Assembly (NCBI GenBank): GCA_003427395.1
Contig: BFEA01000378.1
Location: 1,137,790-1,179,556, forward strand
Reading direction: 5' to 3'
Length of the DNA: 41,767 nt
Source: Chara braunii
Lineage: Eukaryota; Streptophyta; Charophyceae; Charales; Characeae
Part shown: positions 29,500 through 37,399 of the stretch, piece by piece
How positions within the stretch are numbered: the stretch's first letter is position 1
Layout: the number at the start of each line of letters is the position of its first letter
Translations under genes and position numbers: made by a program
The notes under the pieces: model-generated
Database searches by the model: none
What the model saw: the letters and a program-made list of their open reading frames with translations, nothing else
Told to the model about the DNA's origin: nothing

Positions 29500-29950
29500 A
29501 ACTTCATAATCCTACTCGCCCGACCTTAAAACCCCGATTTCGACTCCCAATTTGATGAAATTGGTCAAGATATGACCGAGATAGGTTGACTTCTCTCTCT
29601 CACTCCTCCACCCTCTGCCATCTCCTGCACATACTTTTTCTTACTAACTTCTCAATCTACTAATCTATCCTCCGATCTGACTATGAATCCGGGTCGCCCG
29701 CCCTAAAAAACCCAGATTCCTATCTTCACCCGCTCGTTTTCGTGGAGAAATAAGCGAGCGGTGTGAATCTCATTCCCTTTCTTCTTCGTTTCTTCCAGGC
29801 ATATTCGCGTAGCTCCTGTCTTCTACTGCTCCCAAGCTGGTCCCCCTCTCTCCAAACTAACACCGCCCTCGTGTTCGCCCCGCCTCGAAACCCCAACTCC
29901 GACCTTCGGTTTGCATGATTTCGTCATGGATCGGGCGAGCTATAGCTTTC
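29500..29950. repeat. Three diverged copies of a CCCCGATT(T/C)CGAC repeat
   Basis: Segments AACCCCGATTTCGACTCCCA (about 29531), AACCCAGATTCCTATCTTCA (about 29708) and AACCCCAACTCCGACCTTCG (about 29890), each preceded by TCGCCCG(A/C)CCT-like sequence and followed by a GG..AGAT or GTCATGGATCGGGCGAG-type segment. Looks like decayed leader repeats of an LTR element. Confidence 0.55.
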
Positions 29951-30900
29951 TTACTCCGTCATAGTCATCTCCTCCTGTCGCAGCGCCTCTCCTTCCTCCG
30001 TATGTACCTTGCGGTAGATCCTGGTCAGATTCATTTCCCCCCCTTTTTTTTTTTTTTCACTGCCTCCTTTTGCATTCGCCCCGTCGTCATGGCTATTTTC
30101 CCTTGCGCCACACCGTGCGCTAACTCCAACAACGCTCCATCCGACTAATATGAGATAGCGGGGCGGAGGTCACAGATGTCGAACTCTGCTAAGGAGTATC
30201 CTGTCTCCGAACCGCCTTGCCCGACAGCGCACGGTACCAAGGCACACGACACACATTTGGCTGTTTGGGCCAGCCCGACGCTACAACGTTCAGGAGGACA
30301 CGGCCCGCTACTATGTCCACCGGCTTCAGCCGAGGACCGCTGCAGCCTAGTGTTGTCCTATTCCCCGGGCACACCCTACGTCGAAGCCTCTCACATCAGA
30401 TCACGGTCGGCGGGCGGGGCACCCGCAGTAGGGCTCTTGCCCCTCTGGTTTTCTTTCGCCTCATGAGCTAACCACCCATTGGCTCACATGCACGTTGACA
30501 CTCTCGGCCCACGTCTTAAGACTGTGGGATCAAGGTCCCTCACCAGCATTTCGAACACACAAAAATCCGAACGGGTTCGTCAAAAGAGGCACATACTCAA
30601 GGTCCTCGGCTCGCGACGGTCTTAACAATCCTACGTCACGTCCGAGTCGGGGAGCACCAGAGAAAAATAATAGTAATTCAACAATAAAATAATAAAAAAA
30701 ATATTTAGATACTTTAAATCGTCAGAATATGCCAAACGAGGAAAAAGAACCCGCTAGCACGGCTCTGACACCACCGACGGCAAAACCAAGGGGGATAGCC
30801 CGTCTGGCCCTCAACCCCTCGGTCCCCTTTGCGCTGCTCTGATATCCCCACGTAGTCGCCGCTTAATCTGGATCCTTGAATCTCTTTGATGAAAGCCCAA
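29951..30900. other. Non-coding stretch, no supported gene
   Basis: Overlapping frames up to 96 codons at 30176-30466 occur in several frames in GC-rich sequence and show no domain. AAAATAATAGTAATTCAACAATAAAATAAT near 30664-30693 is an AT-rich block. Nothing else is assignable. Confidence 0.5.
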
Positions 30901-30908
30901 TGACGTAA

Positions 30909-30961
30909 CCAATAGTACTAGACCCAAGGCTAGGTCTAGTATAGTCGGACACCTATATAAA
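30909..30961 (+). promoter_or_regulatory. Candidate Pol II promoter (CCAAT and TATATAAA)
   Basis: TGACGT at 30901-30906, CCAAT at 30909-30913, a 9-bp inverted repeat TACTAGACC/GGTCTAGTA at 30916-30941, and TATATAAA at 30954-30961. Spacing suits a plant Pol II promoter with initiation near 30985-30995. No ORF follows closely, which suits an LTR promoter. Sequence-based inference only. Confidence 0.4.
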
Positions 30962-31432
30962 TGACTACCGCGCGACGCGAGGATCCATAGAAGAATTTTC
31001 AAAAAGTTATTTCTTATTGACGCCGTCCTCCATACGTACGCACAAGTCACTGGAAAGCACCTCAATCAGGAGACAAAATCTTTTTAATCCTAGTTTAATC
31101 AGAAAATAAACAATTTCAAACCGACGATTACACCAGCCCTTCAGTCATCAGAAAAAATAAAATCACGCAAGCCTCAAGCCTGCACGCCCACACACTCTTT
31201 ACTCTAGTCAACCATACAGTCAACGTAAACTGCAGACGCAGCCGCACCTCGCGCGGTATATTTAAACTTTCACCCAAACTTATCTTCTGTCGCTTGCGAA
31301 AACCAGGGCGGATACCCTTGTAAGGGTATTCGCACCGACACCACGTACTTCTCTCCTCCCCTGCCATTGCCAACTGCTGGGCCTTCTTCTACCAACTCGT
31401 CTCTTTGCCTGATCCTACTTTGTCTGCTTCTT

Positions 31433-31433
<1 letters not shown>

Positions 31434-31486
<53 letters not shown>
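31434..31486. repeat. (CT)n microsatellite
   Basis: About 53 bp of CT, followed by a GCTCTCGCTC variant. Confidence 0.97.
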
Positions 31487-31489
<3 letters not shown>

Positions 31490-31689
31490 CTCGCTCTATC
31501 CCCCTTCCCTTCAAAATCGTGTGTCCTTTGACCTTCCCACAGACTGCTTTCTGTCACCACCCCCGATGAGTCCGTTTCCCGCTTGAACCTGTCTTCCTGC
31601 CTCTACCAAACGTATGAAGCGATCAATTTTTTTCCCGAGCAAGGAACAAGGCAAGTGAAAAAAATCGTAAGAGTATTTAGTATCAGTTC

Positions 31690-32118
31690 CTAAGCATGAT
31701 TTTCATCAGGCATATATCCCCTGATGATGCCTTCACTGGCGGAAGGCTGAAACGCGGCGTAGGGACGCCGCCAGAGGGCTCTGCGCCAACCATCGCGACT
31801 GAGACTGCAGTGGTTGTAATATCTTTCCCACGGCGGGATGTTGCAGACCTTCCTCGGGTCGATGAACAGTTGAACGGGGAGCTCCTTCTCCACGATCTCA
31901 CCGTCATCGTTCCGCTCGTATTCGAGTCAGAACGCTGTCGCTTCCTCGTACTGCGTACCGACAGCCTGTTCGCCACCGCCCGCCGACTCAGCAGTCTGGC
32001 CATCGCCTTCTTCAGCTGCCAGTTTCCTTTTGGATTTCTCCGAAGGTTCTCTCGCGGCGGCAACGCCTGGATGAGCCGAATCTCCTCCACCCATAGCTTG
32101 TCCTTCGCGGATGGTCAA
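31690..32118 (-). pseudogene. Continuation of the 32201-33202 protein, with PPWERYYNH motif
   Basis: Frame on minus open from 32118 (GQAMGGGDSAHPGVAAAREP, acidic and Ala-rich) to TGA at 31929-31927, then reopening as LEYERNDDGEIVEKELPVQL with FIDPRKVCNIPPWERYYNH. The last motif resembles the beginning of ParB-like domains (P...I..NP..R.YN). It degrades after about 31800. Probably the join to the ParB-like segment seen at 15280 in the other copy; that link is inferred. Confidence 0.45.
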
Positions 32119-32200
32119 ACCGTCGGGCCTCCTCGCTTTCTTACTTGCCGTTGCACCCTCTTCCTTCGACAGCCTCTTTTCGACTCCTTGTTCTTGTCCG

Positions 32201-33202
32201 CTACGCAGGCGTCATCTTTCCCGAGGCACGTTCTCCGACGGCACCTTCATCCCCGCCAATCATCTGCTCCGAGTGCCCTTTCATCCTCTTCATGTGGCGG
32301 GTTTCTTCCGCCACCTCTTCTCGCACCATCCTCTGTCGCTCGCGCTTCTTTTCCGAAGAAGTTGGCTCCCGGCAAGAGCTGTCGCGGACTGCGTCCATCC
32401 CTTCAGCCTCATTCCCTCCAACCTCTTGCCCCGATCTGCCGGATTCTCTTCTCGTCTCATCTCGAAGCGAATACGTGTCGCCCTGGCAGAAGACCTTGAG
32501 GATTTTCGGAGTACCGACCCGGAGAGTCCCTGCATCTGGAGAATGCAAGTCTGACATGTTCCCAGGAGCATCCGGGTCGACCTGCGTCTGAATGCTGCGC
32601 GCGTGCCCCTTGCCCTGACCCCCAGCATCGTGAATCGCACTCCCGTGTCTCACTGGCGTCTCAGGGGTTTCTTGACCCAAGCCGGACGACCCCTCATGGG
32701 CTGGCAGAAGCCGGAAAACGTATTCTCGCGGAAGAACTGGACGTTCTTTCGGCACCATCAGCGCGAGATCGAGATATTCCACTGGCGGTGGAAGACGCTT
32801 GCTGTAACCATCGTAAAGCCCTTTGAAGTGAGGGCACAGAGGCATGTTTGAGCCGTACCCCGCGAAACTCTTGATGGGCACTATCACACCCTTAACACCT
32901 CTGTAAGGCAGTCTGCACTGGTCGTACAATACGTTAGTGTGCAGCTTGAACAAGCCTCCAGAAATCTTAAAGAACGAGACGATGGTACCGAGAGGAAGAA
33001 CGTTGTCCGATCCCTCAGCGTCTAGAACGCAAGTGGGTCGCATGAAAACAGCTAGCCCAACAAGGTTCCCCTGAACAACGAAGTCCAAAAACCATTGTGC
33101 ATCCCTTGTATGGAAATACGGAGGAGTAGATTGTTGAAGAGGTCGTCCCTCCCCGGGTGCAGATGGCCCAACGCTTGTGGATGTGTTCTTCGCGGACGCC
33201 AT
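32201..33202 (-). CDS. Hypothetical N-terminal protein, possibly same family as the 15-21 kb locus
   Basis: A 333-codon minus frame with a good ATG start. Residues 30-165 look globular and folded (YFHTRDAQWFLDFVVQGNLV, FMRPTCVLDAEGSDNVLPLG, FKLHTNVLYDQCRLPYRGVK, SNMPLCPHFKGLYDG); residues 166-330 are low-complexity, charged and Lys/Arg/Glu-rich. No known domain recognised. From memory such proteins are numerous in Chara. The frame ends in TGA at 32201 and is followed by a frameshifted continuation at 32118. No intact downstream gene, so a truncated copy. Confidence 0.6.
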   Translation of the reverse strand: MASAKNTSTSVGPSAPGEGRPLQQSTPPYFHTRDAQWFLDFVVQGNLVGLAVFMRPTCVLDAEGSDNVLPLGTIVSFFKISGGLFKLHTNVLYDQCRLPYRGVKGVIVPIKSFAGYGSNMPLCPHFKGLYDGYSKRLPPPVEYLDLALMVPKERPVLPREYVFRLLPAHEGSSGLGQETPETPVRHGSAIHDAGGQGKGHARSIQTQVDPDAPGNMSDLHSPDAGTLRVGTPKILKVFCQGDTYSLRDETRRESGRSGQEVGGNEAEGMDAVRDSSCREPTSSEKKRERQRMVREEVAEETRHMKRMKGHSEQMIGGDEGAVGERASGKMTPA

Positions 33203-33930
33203 TGTACTCCCACCCGTTGACTAATACGCCCAACCTCAGACCAAATCAGATGACCGGGAGGAAAGCAACGAGGTTTTACTAACACTACAGAAGCAAAGTG
33301 CGAACTAACTCAGACTTGACGAAATGGAGGACGAAAATGACAACACTCCTCTGGCAGAGTGAGTTCGGAGGGAAGACAACAGCTCCTCGGAAAGAGTGCG
33401 AACGAACTCGCTGTCCTATAAACGAGGAGGAGGTGGTTTATCTTCAGGAAAGTGCGAACTAACTCGGAGTTCTCGGAAGGAAGTCGTCTACAACAAGTAC
33501 CGCATGGGTATCGACAAGCGGGAACCGACTCGCAATTCTGGGGGAAAGTCACGTTTAAGAAAAGGCCGCTTATCTTGGGAAAAGTGCGAACTAACTCGGA
33601 GTTCCGGAAATGAAGACTTGAAAGACGCACGACATGGGCGTCTACAAGTGCGAACTGACTCCGAGTTCCGGAGACGGAGGGTAACAACTCCTCCAACAAT
33701 GTTGGTCATAAAGTGCGAACTAACTCGCAGTTGTGGAAATAAAGAACTGACTAAAACGAAAAGGTGTCTAATCTTGGGAAAATTGCGAATTAACTCGCAG
33801 TTGTGACTCCTCCAGCAGTGTAGGTCGCAAACTGCGAACTGACTCGCAGTTGTGGATCACTTCTGACCTCGCTGGGATGGATGAACAAAACTGCGAATTG
33901 ATTCGGTCTTCTAGGAGCGGCACTGACGAG

Positions 33931-33934
<4 letters not shown>

Positions 33935-33962
<28 letters not shown>
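33935..33962. repeat. (TA)n microsatellite
   Basis: A 28-bp TA dinucleotide run. Confidence 0.97.
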
Positions 33963-33966
<4 letters not shown>

Positions 33967-34156
33967 AGGTCGGCGACGTCACAAGGGACAGGTAAGCGAA
34001 AATCAGGAATTGATTTGGTGTTCAACAAAACCTGGGTATTGATTCGGGGTTCACCATGCGCAGTGACGACTATAAGTTGCGAAGGGAATCGAGCAACTTT
34101 ATATAAACGTTATCATGGCTATGGCGAAAGGTAATCGAGCTACGAAACGCGGATCG

Positions 34157-34183
34157 ACTATGGCGGACGGAGGTGGAGGGTGA
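34157..34183. repeat. Host repeat left of the mitochondrial insert
   Basis: CTATGGCGGACGGAGGTGG and the following 30 bp (GGGTGAA...AACATCAGAAC) match 36752-36795 on the right of the insert with few changes. Confidence 0.7.
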
Positions 34184-34419
34184 AGAAAAAACATCAGAAC
34201 ATGTCCGCTGGCGAAACAACAAAATCGGGAATTGATTCGGGGTTCAACATGAGGCAACTGCGGCGTTATATCCTGCAGGTAGAGACCGGGCATCTAGGAA
34301 TCTGTTCGGACATCGGACATAGAATAGGACAACTGAAGTTACAGAATCTTACCTTCGTCGTGCGTTGAGCGAGCGACCAACGTCGGACGGATATAGATGT
34401 ACGACCACCGAACCAGCAC

Positions 34420-34552
34420 TAGGAGTTGTTTTTTTAGTACTAGCTGAACGTAAAGTAATGGCTTCTATGCAGCGTAGAAAAGGTCCGAATGTGGTAGGAT
34501 TGTTTGGGTTATTACAACCTTTAGCAGATGGTTTGAAATTAATGATAAAAGT
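34420..34552 (+). pseudogene. nad1: Mitochondrial nad1 fragment
   Basis: About 44 codons of NADH dehydrogenase subunit 1 (complex I membrane arm): [42 protein letters not shown]. It breaks where EP is expected and passes into antisense cob at about 34550-34555. Confidence 0.88.
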
Positions 34553-34770
34553 TGAACTTCGTACATATGAAGTGTTAATAAAAGGTAAAGCAAATAGTGA
34601 AACAAAGACAAGACCTATTGCAGCAACACCTCCTAATTTATTCGGTATACTACGAAGAATTGCATAAATAGGTAAAAAATACCATTCTGGCACTATGTGA
34701 GCTGGAGTTGACATAGGATTTGCAGGTATATAATTGTCAGGATGTCCCAATACGTTAGGTGCAAGTCAAC
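34553..34770 (-). pseudogene. cob: Mitochondrial cob fragment
   Basis: About 70 codons of cytochrome b (complex III), C-terminal half: [54 protein letters not shown] and SYVRSS. Truncated on both sides; upstream (toward 34780) a TGA and non-cob sequence, downstream the antisense of nad1. An apparent ORF runs through the join to 34349 but its second half is not a real protein. Confidence 0.92.
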
Positions 34771-34801
34771 CATCAAACAAAATATAAGATATAACCGAAT
34801 T

Positions 34802-34918
34802 TTAAAAAACAAACCATCTCATTTAGAAGTTAATTATCAAACATTGATGGCTGTTTTGTTATATGAACCTCAACAAATTCAATTTCCATACCATATAGAT
34901 TTAGATGTTTTGAATTAA
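34802..34918 (+). pseudogene. rps4: Mitochondrial rps4 3' end (NUMT copy 2)
   Basis: Thirty-eight codons and TAA: KNKPSHLEVNYQTLMAVL then LYEPQQIQFPYHIDLDVLN, the C-terminus of ribosomal protein S4. Matches 7980-8066. The similarity continues to about 34967 and stops where the other copy enters rps7. The gene's 5' end lies 1.2 kb downstream (36174) in the same orientation. Confidence 0.78.
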
Positions 34919-35387
34919 AGGCAACCAACCGTCAGGTCAGGTGGCCAATAAGACACTAACCCCAACTGGCGTATTAGCATGAAATCAATCATGCTCTCCT
35001 CTTTCGAGTCAGTCGTTACGGGGTCTATGAAGGCGCTCGCGTTCATTGAATTGCTTTCTTTTCTACATACAATCCACCGACTTCCCACGGTATTGCCATG
35101 GTTCTTTGTTTGTATAAATAAGAACTAACGGTTCCACCGTTATGAGCCAGTTTTTCTATAAGCGCTCACGCGCCTATGGGGCAAAAGGCATGGGTTTCTA
35201 GCACGTATAACCATAACGCCAGAAACTAAAGCGATGCTTGAAAAAATAGAAAAAAGTATCATTGTAGTGATTAATCTTTCTCTAGCTAGCGAGCCTACGG
35301 CCTTTGCTTTTTTCCGAGTATATTAGATTGCTTTGGTTTTGAGAGATCGATCATCAAAAGCTCCGTAAAAAAAAAAGAGAATTCATA
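34919..35387. other. Mitochondrial intergenic spacer
   Basis: No gene seen. The first 50 bp are shared with 8067-8118. Ends in a purine-rich GTAAAAAAAAAAGAGAATTCATA just before the atp6 start. Confidence 0.6.
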
Positions 35388-35709
35388 ATGGCTTTTAGTC
35401 CACTAGAACAATTTGCTATTATTCCATTGATTCCTTTTCATATAGGAAACTTGTATCTTTCTTTTACTAATTCATCTTTGTTTATGCTACTCACTATTAG
35501 TTTAGTTTTGCTTTTATTTCATTTTGTCACCATGAATGGAGGTCATTTAGTACCCAATGCTTGGCAATCTTTTGTTGAAATGATTTATGAATTCGTTCTA
35601 AACTTAGTCAATGAACAAATAAGTGGTGTACCAGCAGTTAAACAACGATTTTTTCCTTTCATCTTTGTCACTTTTACTTTTTTGTTAGTTTGTAATCTTA
35701 TTGGCATGA
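35388..35709 (+). pseudogene. atp6: Mitochondrial atp6, 5' half
   Basis: Starts at ATG 35388: MAFSPLEQFAIIPLIPF, NSSLFMLLTISLVLLLF, LVPNAWQSFVEMIYEFV, LNLVNEQISGVPAVKQRF and FLLVCNLIGMI. This is subunit a of ATP synthase, the proton channel. After Ile 35709 the frame runs on as unrelated sequence into tRNA-Ser. The functional C-terminal helices with the essential Arg are missing. Confidence 0.92.
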
Positions 35710-35773
35710 TTCGAGCTTCCTCGATAATCATTTTCAATACTGAATTCATTATCCGTAAATTAACATACATGAA

Positions 35774-35858
35774 CGGATGGAGAGGGATTCGAACCCCCGA
35801 TATTTTGTAATATGTCAGTTTTCAAGACTGATACCTTCAACCACTCAGACATCCATCC
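35774..35858 (-). tRNA. trnS: tRNA-Ser(UGA), mitochondrial type (NUMT)
   Basis: 85 nt, class II with a long variable arm. Acceptor GGATGGA pairs with TCCATCC, discriminator G; anticodon stem TCAGT/ACTGA encloses CTTGAAA (TGA); T-arm GGGTTCGAATCCC. All arms pair, so the sequence is intact, but being in nuclear repeats it is probably silent. Confidence 0.93.
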
Positions 35859-36065
35859 AAAGCAAAGACGCCCCTTGTACCTTTCTTTCCACTCCATCAA
35901 ACATATCGCCAGTGAAGATAAGATCCGGGCCGGGTTTTTTCCCATCTACTACAAATCAAATCGCATCTTACTTAGTAGACGGTTGCCTCTTAGTCTTTGA
36001 GTGAAGATAGGGAGACTTTACGTTCACCCAGAAGAGCCTGAGTCAATCAATTCAATATGTAAATA
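35859..36065. other. Mitochondrial intergenic spacer between trnS and trnG
   Basis: No gene is supported. CGGGCCGGGTTTTTTCCCATC at 35926-35945 and neighbouring sequence look like organellar spacer. Confidence 0.5.
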
Positions 36066-36136
36066 GCGGATATAGATTAAAGGTAAATTGTCTGCCTTCC
36101 AAGCAGGGGATATGGGTTCGATTCCCGTTATCCGCA
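36066..36136 (+). tRNA. trnG: tRNA-Gly(UCC), mitochondrial type (NUMT)
   Basis: 71 nt. Acceptor GCGGATA pairs with TATCCGC exactly after GGGTTCGATTCCC (T-arm), discriminator A; anticodon stem TCTGC/GCAGG encloses CTTCCAA (TCC). Intact fold. It ends 37 bp before the rps4 start codon. Confidence 0.94.
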
Positions 36137-36173
36137 ATTGCGATTTGATGAAAAAAAAACTGAGATAAATAAA

Positions 36174-36262
36174 ATGCGCGTATCAAAATTTAAAACTTGT
36201 CGACAAATCTTGAAAAATGTTTGGCAAACAAAAAACTTACTCAAAAACAAAAAAAAAAATTT
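36174..36262 (+). pseudogene. rps4: Mitochondrial rps4, 5' end
   Basis: ATG at 36174 followed by [18 protein letters not shown], which matches the start of streptophyte mitochondrial S4, then a Lys/Asn-rich stretch from an A run (36249-36258), where it breaks into nad7. Confidence 0.72.
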
Positions 36263-36430
36263 TCGAAGTAGAAGAAATGTTAACAAACAATCGTATTTGG
36301 AAACAACGACTTGTAGATATTGGTACTGTTACTGCACAACAGGCTATGGATTGGGGATTTAGTGGTGTAATGTTAAGAGGTTCAGGGGTTTCCTGGGATT
36401 TGCGAAAAGCAGCACCCTACGATGTTTATG
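36263..36430 (+). pseudogene. nad7: Mitochondrial nad7 fragment
   Basis: About 55 codons of the 49-kDa-type complex I subunit: [52 protein letters not shown] and DVY, where it ends. Join to rps4 lies in an A-rich tract, a typical microhomology site. The upstream apparent ATG at 36217 is in the rps4 part. Confidence 0.9.
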
Positions 36431-36751
36431 GCCTCCAAACGTTCGATTTCATGGTCGCATCTGCAAACGAGAATTTGGAACCCAGATACTTTGCTCCCCT
36501 TCATTGTGGTTGACCGAGGGTCCACAGGAGACTACCATCCAGCTATATCGGGAAAACATTCATTTACATTACTTGGATGGATCAATCCCAAGGGAAGTCC
36601 TGTGTTGATTTGATAAATATTAGCAAGAGGATCCCTTAGAGTACGAAGAGCGAACCGGCTACGGCGAATGGAAATCTAGCCATGAAGAGCGAGCTACAGA
36701 GAGCGAACCGAACACAATGCGCCAATTGCGGACGGAGCGAAGAGCGAACGG
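36431..36751. other. Unassigned stretch right of the NUMT
   Basis: A 63-codon frame at 36422-36613 shows no domain. From about 36640 the sequence is a repeat rich in GAGCGAAC and GAAGAGCGA, as at 34.1 kb. Confidence 0.5.
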
Positions 36752-36795
36752 TCTATGGCGGAAGGAGGTGGGGGGTGAACACAAAATATCAGAAC
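36752..36795. repeat. Host repeat right of the mitochondrial insert
   Basis: CTATGGCGGAAGGAGGTGG with GGGTGAACACAAAATATCAGAAC mirrors the left-side copy at 34157. Both read in the same direction. Confidence 0.7.
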
Positions 36796-37185
36796 GCACG
36801 CGGAAGCGATAGCGCGACTTGACCTGTGGAGCGGCAACAAAAGGGATAACACAAGGGCGACAGCGCCTCTTATACTTTCCTGCAGCAGGCCTCGCGTCGG
36901 GATCAAGGTGGGGCCGTATTGATTCGCATATCGCACGCCTGGGCCCATAAGACGCCAGGGCCTATAAACGGGCAAGGGCAGCTTGGGCCTCGAAAGGTCA
37001 GAGGTACCGGAAATTGTCGACCGTCGATCAGCAATTTTCAACGGCGCTGAACGGAGGCACTGACATGCCATAGGCCCCAAAATCTCCGTCAACTTCGGCG
37101 TGCAATGATATGACAGTTCCAGAAAACAAGGGGCAGGCAAGGCCATTTTCGGAGTTGTAGTCTGGACTGTCGATCGGCATGATCC
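36796..37185. other. GC-rich stretch, no supported gene
   Basis: A minus frame of 150 codons (37146-36694) crosses it but overlaps the repeat and shows no domain. Confidence 0.45.
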
Positions 37186-37189
37186 AAAG

Positions 37190-37300
37190 CACGAGGTCAG
37201 GTGCAGGAATCTGGCGAGGCGGTTCGTTGAGCGCCGAGGCCAGGCGACAGTTCATTGCGCGCCGAGGCACGGCGATTCGTTGTGCGCCGAGGTCAACACC
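37190..37300. repeat. About 27-bp GC-rich tandem repeat
   Basis: Three copies of GGCG(G/A)TTCGTTG.GCGCCGAGGC: at about 37216, 37242 (CGACAGTTCATTGCGCG variant) and 37269. Confidence 0.75.
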
Positions 37301-37399
37301 GAAAACCTATAAGTTCCGGTCTCGCAGTCATTGGGACATTTTGCAAATGTCAACGACGTTGGATATACGAAGTCCGCAATCCATTCCAACGCTCGCCAT

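Larger units (their letters stand above)
33298..34225. repeat. Quasi-periodic GCGAACTAACTCGGAGTT motif array
   Basis: Variants of AAGTGCGAACTAACTCGGAG lie at about 33300, 33393, 33450, 33520, 33581, 33647, 33711, 33781, 33829, 33889, then diverge at 34005, 34036 and 34205. Spacing is about 50-95 bp. Several are perfect hairpins, e.g. AACTGCGA-N6-TCGCAGTT at 33830-33852. Sequence between copies is less similar than the motif. Located upstream of the minus-strand hypothetical gene. Confidence 0.8.
34420..36430. other. Mosaic mitochondrial insertion (NUMT)
   Basis: A 2-kb block composed of at least five mitochondrial pieces: nad1 (+), cob (-), rps4 3' end (+), atp6 5' half with tRNA-Ser and tRNA-Gly, rps4 5' end (+) and nad7 (+). 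Several genes are truncated at the joins. Flanks return to nuclear repeats. It could be one insertion of already rearranged mitochondrial DNA or end-joining of several pieces during repair. Confidence 0.88.

Noticed and set aside
30954-30961. Promoter of a downstream host gene
   Set aside because: No coding frame begins within the next kilobase on +, so only an LTR-type or relic promoter is plausible.
34349-34750. 133-codon minus frame read as a single protein
   Set aside because: First part is cob, second part is antisense nad1; a chimera created by the insertion joins.
35760-35945. 61-codon minus frame
   Set aside because: Translation of the tRNA-Ser gene and flank.
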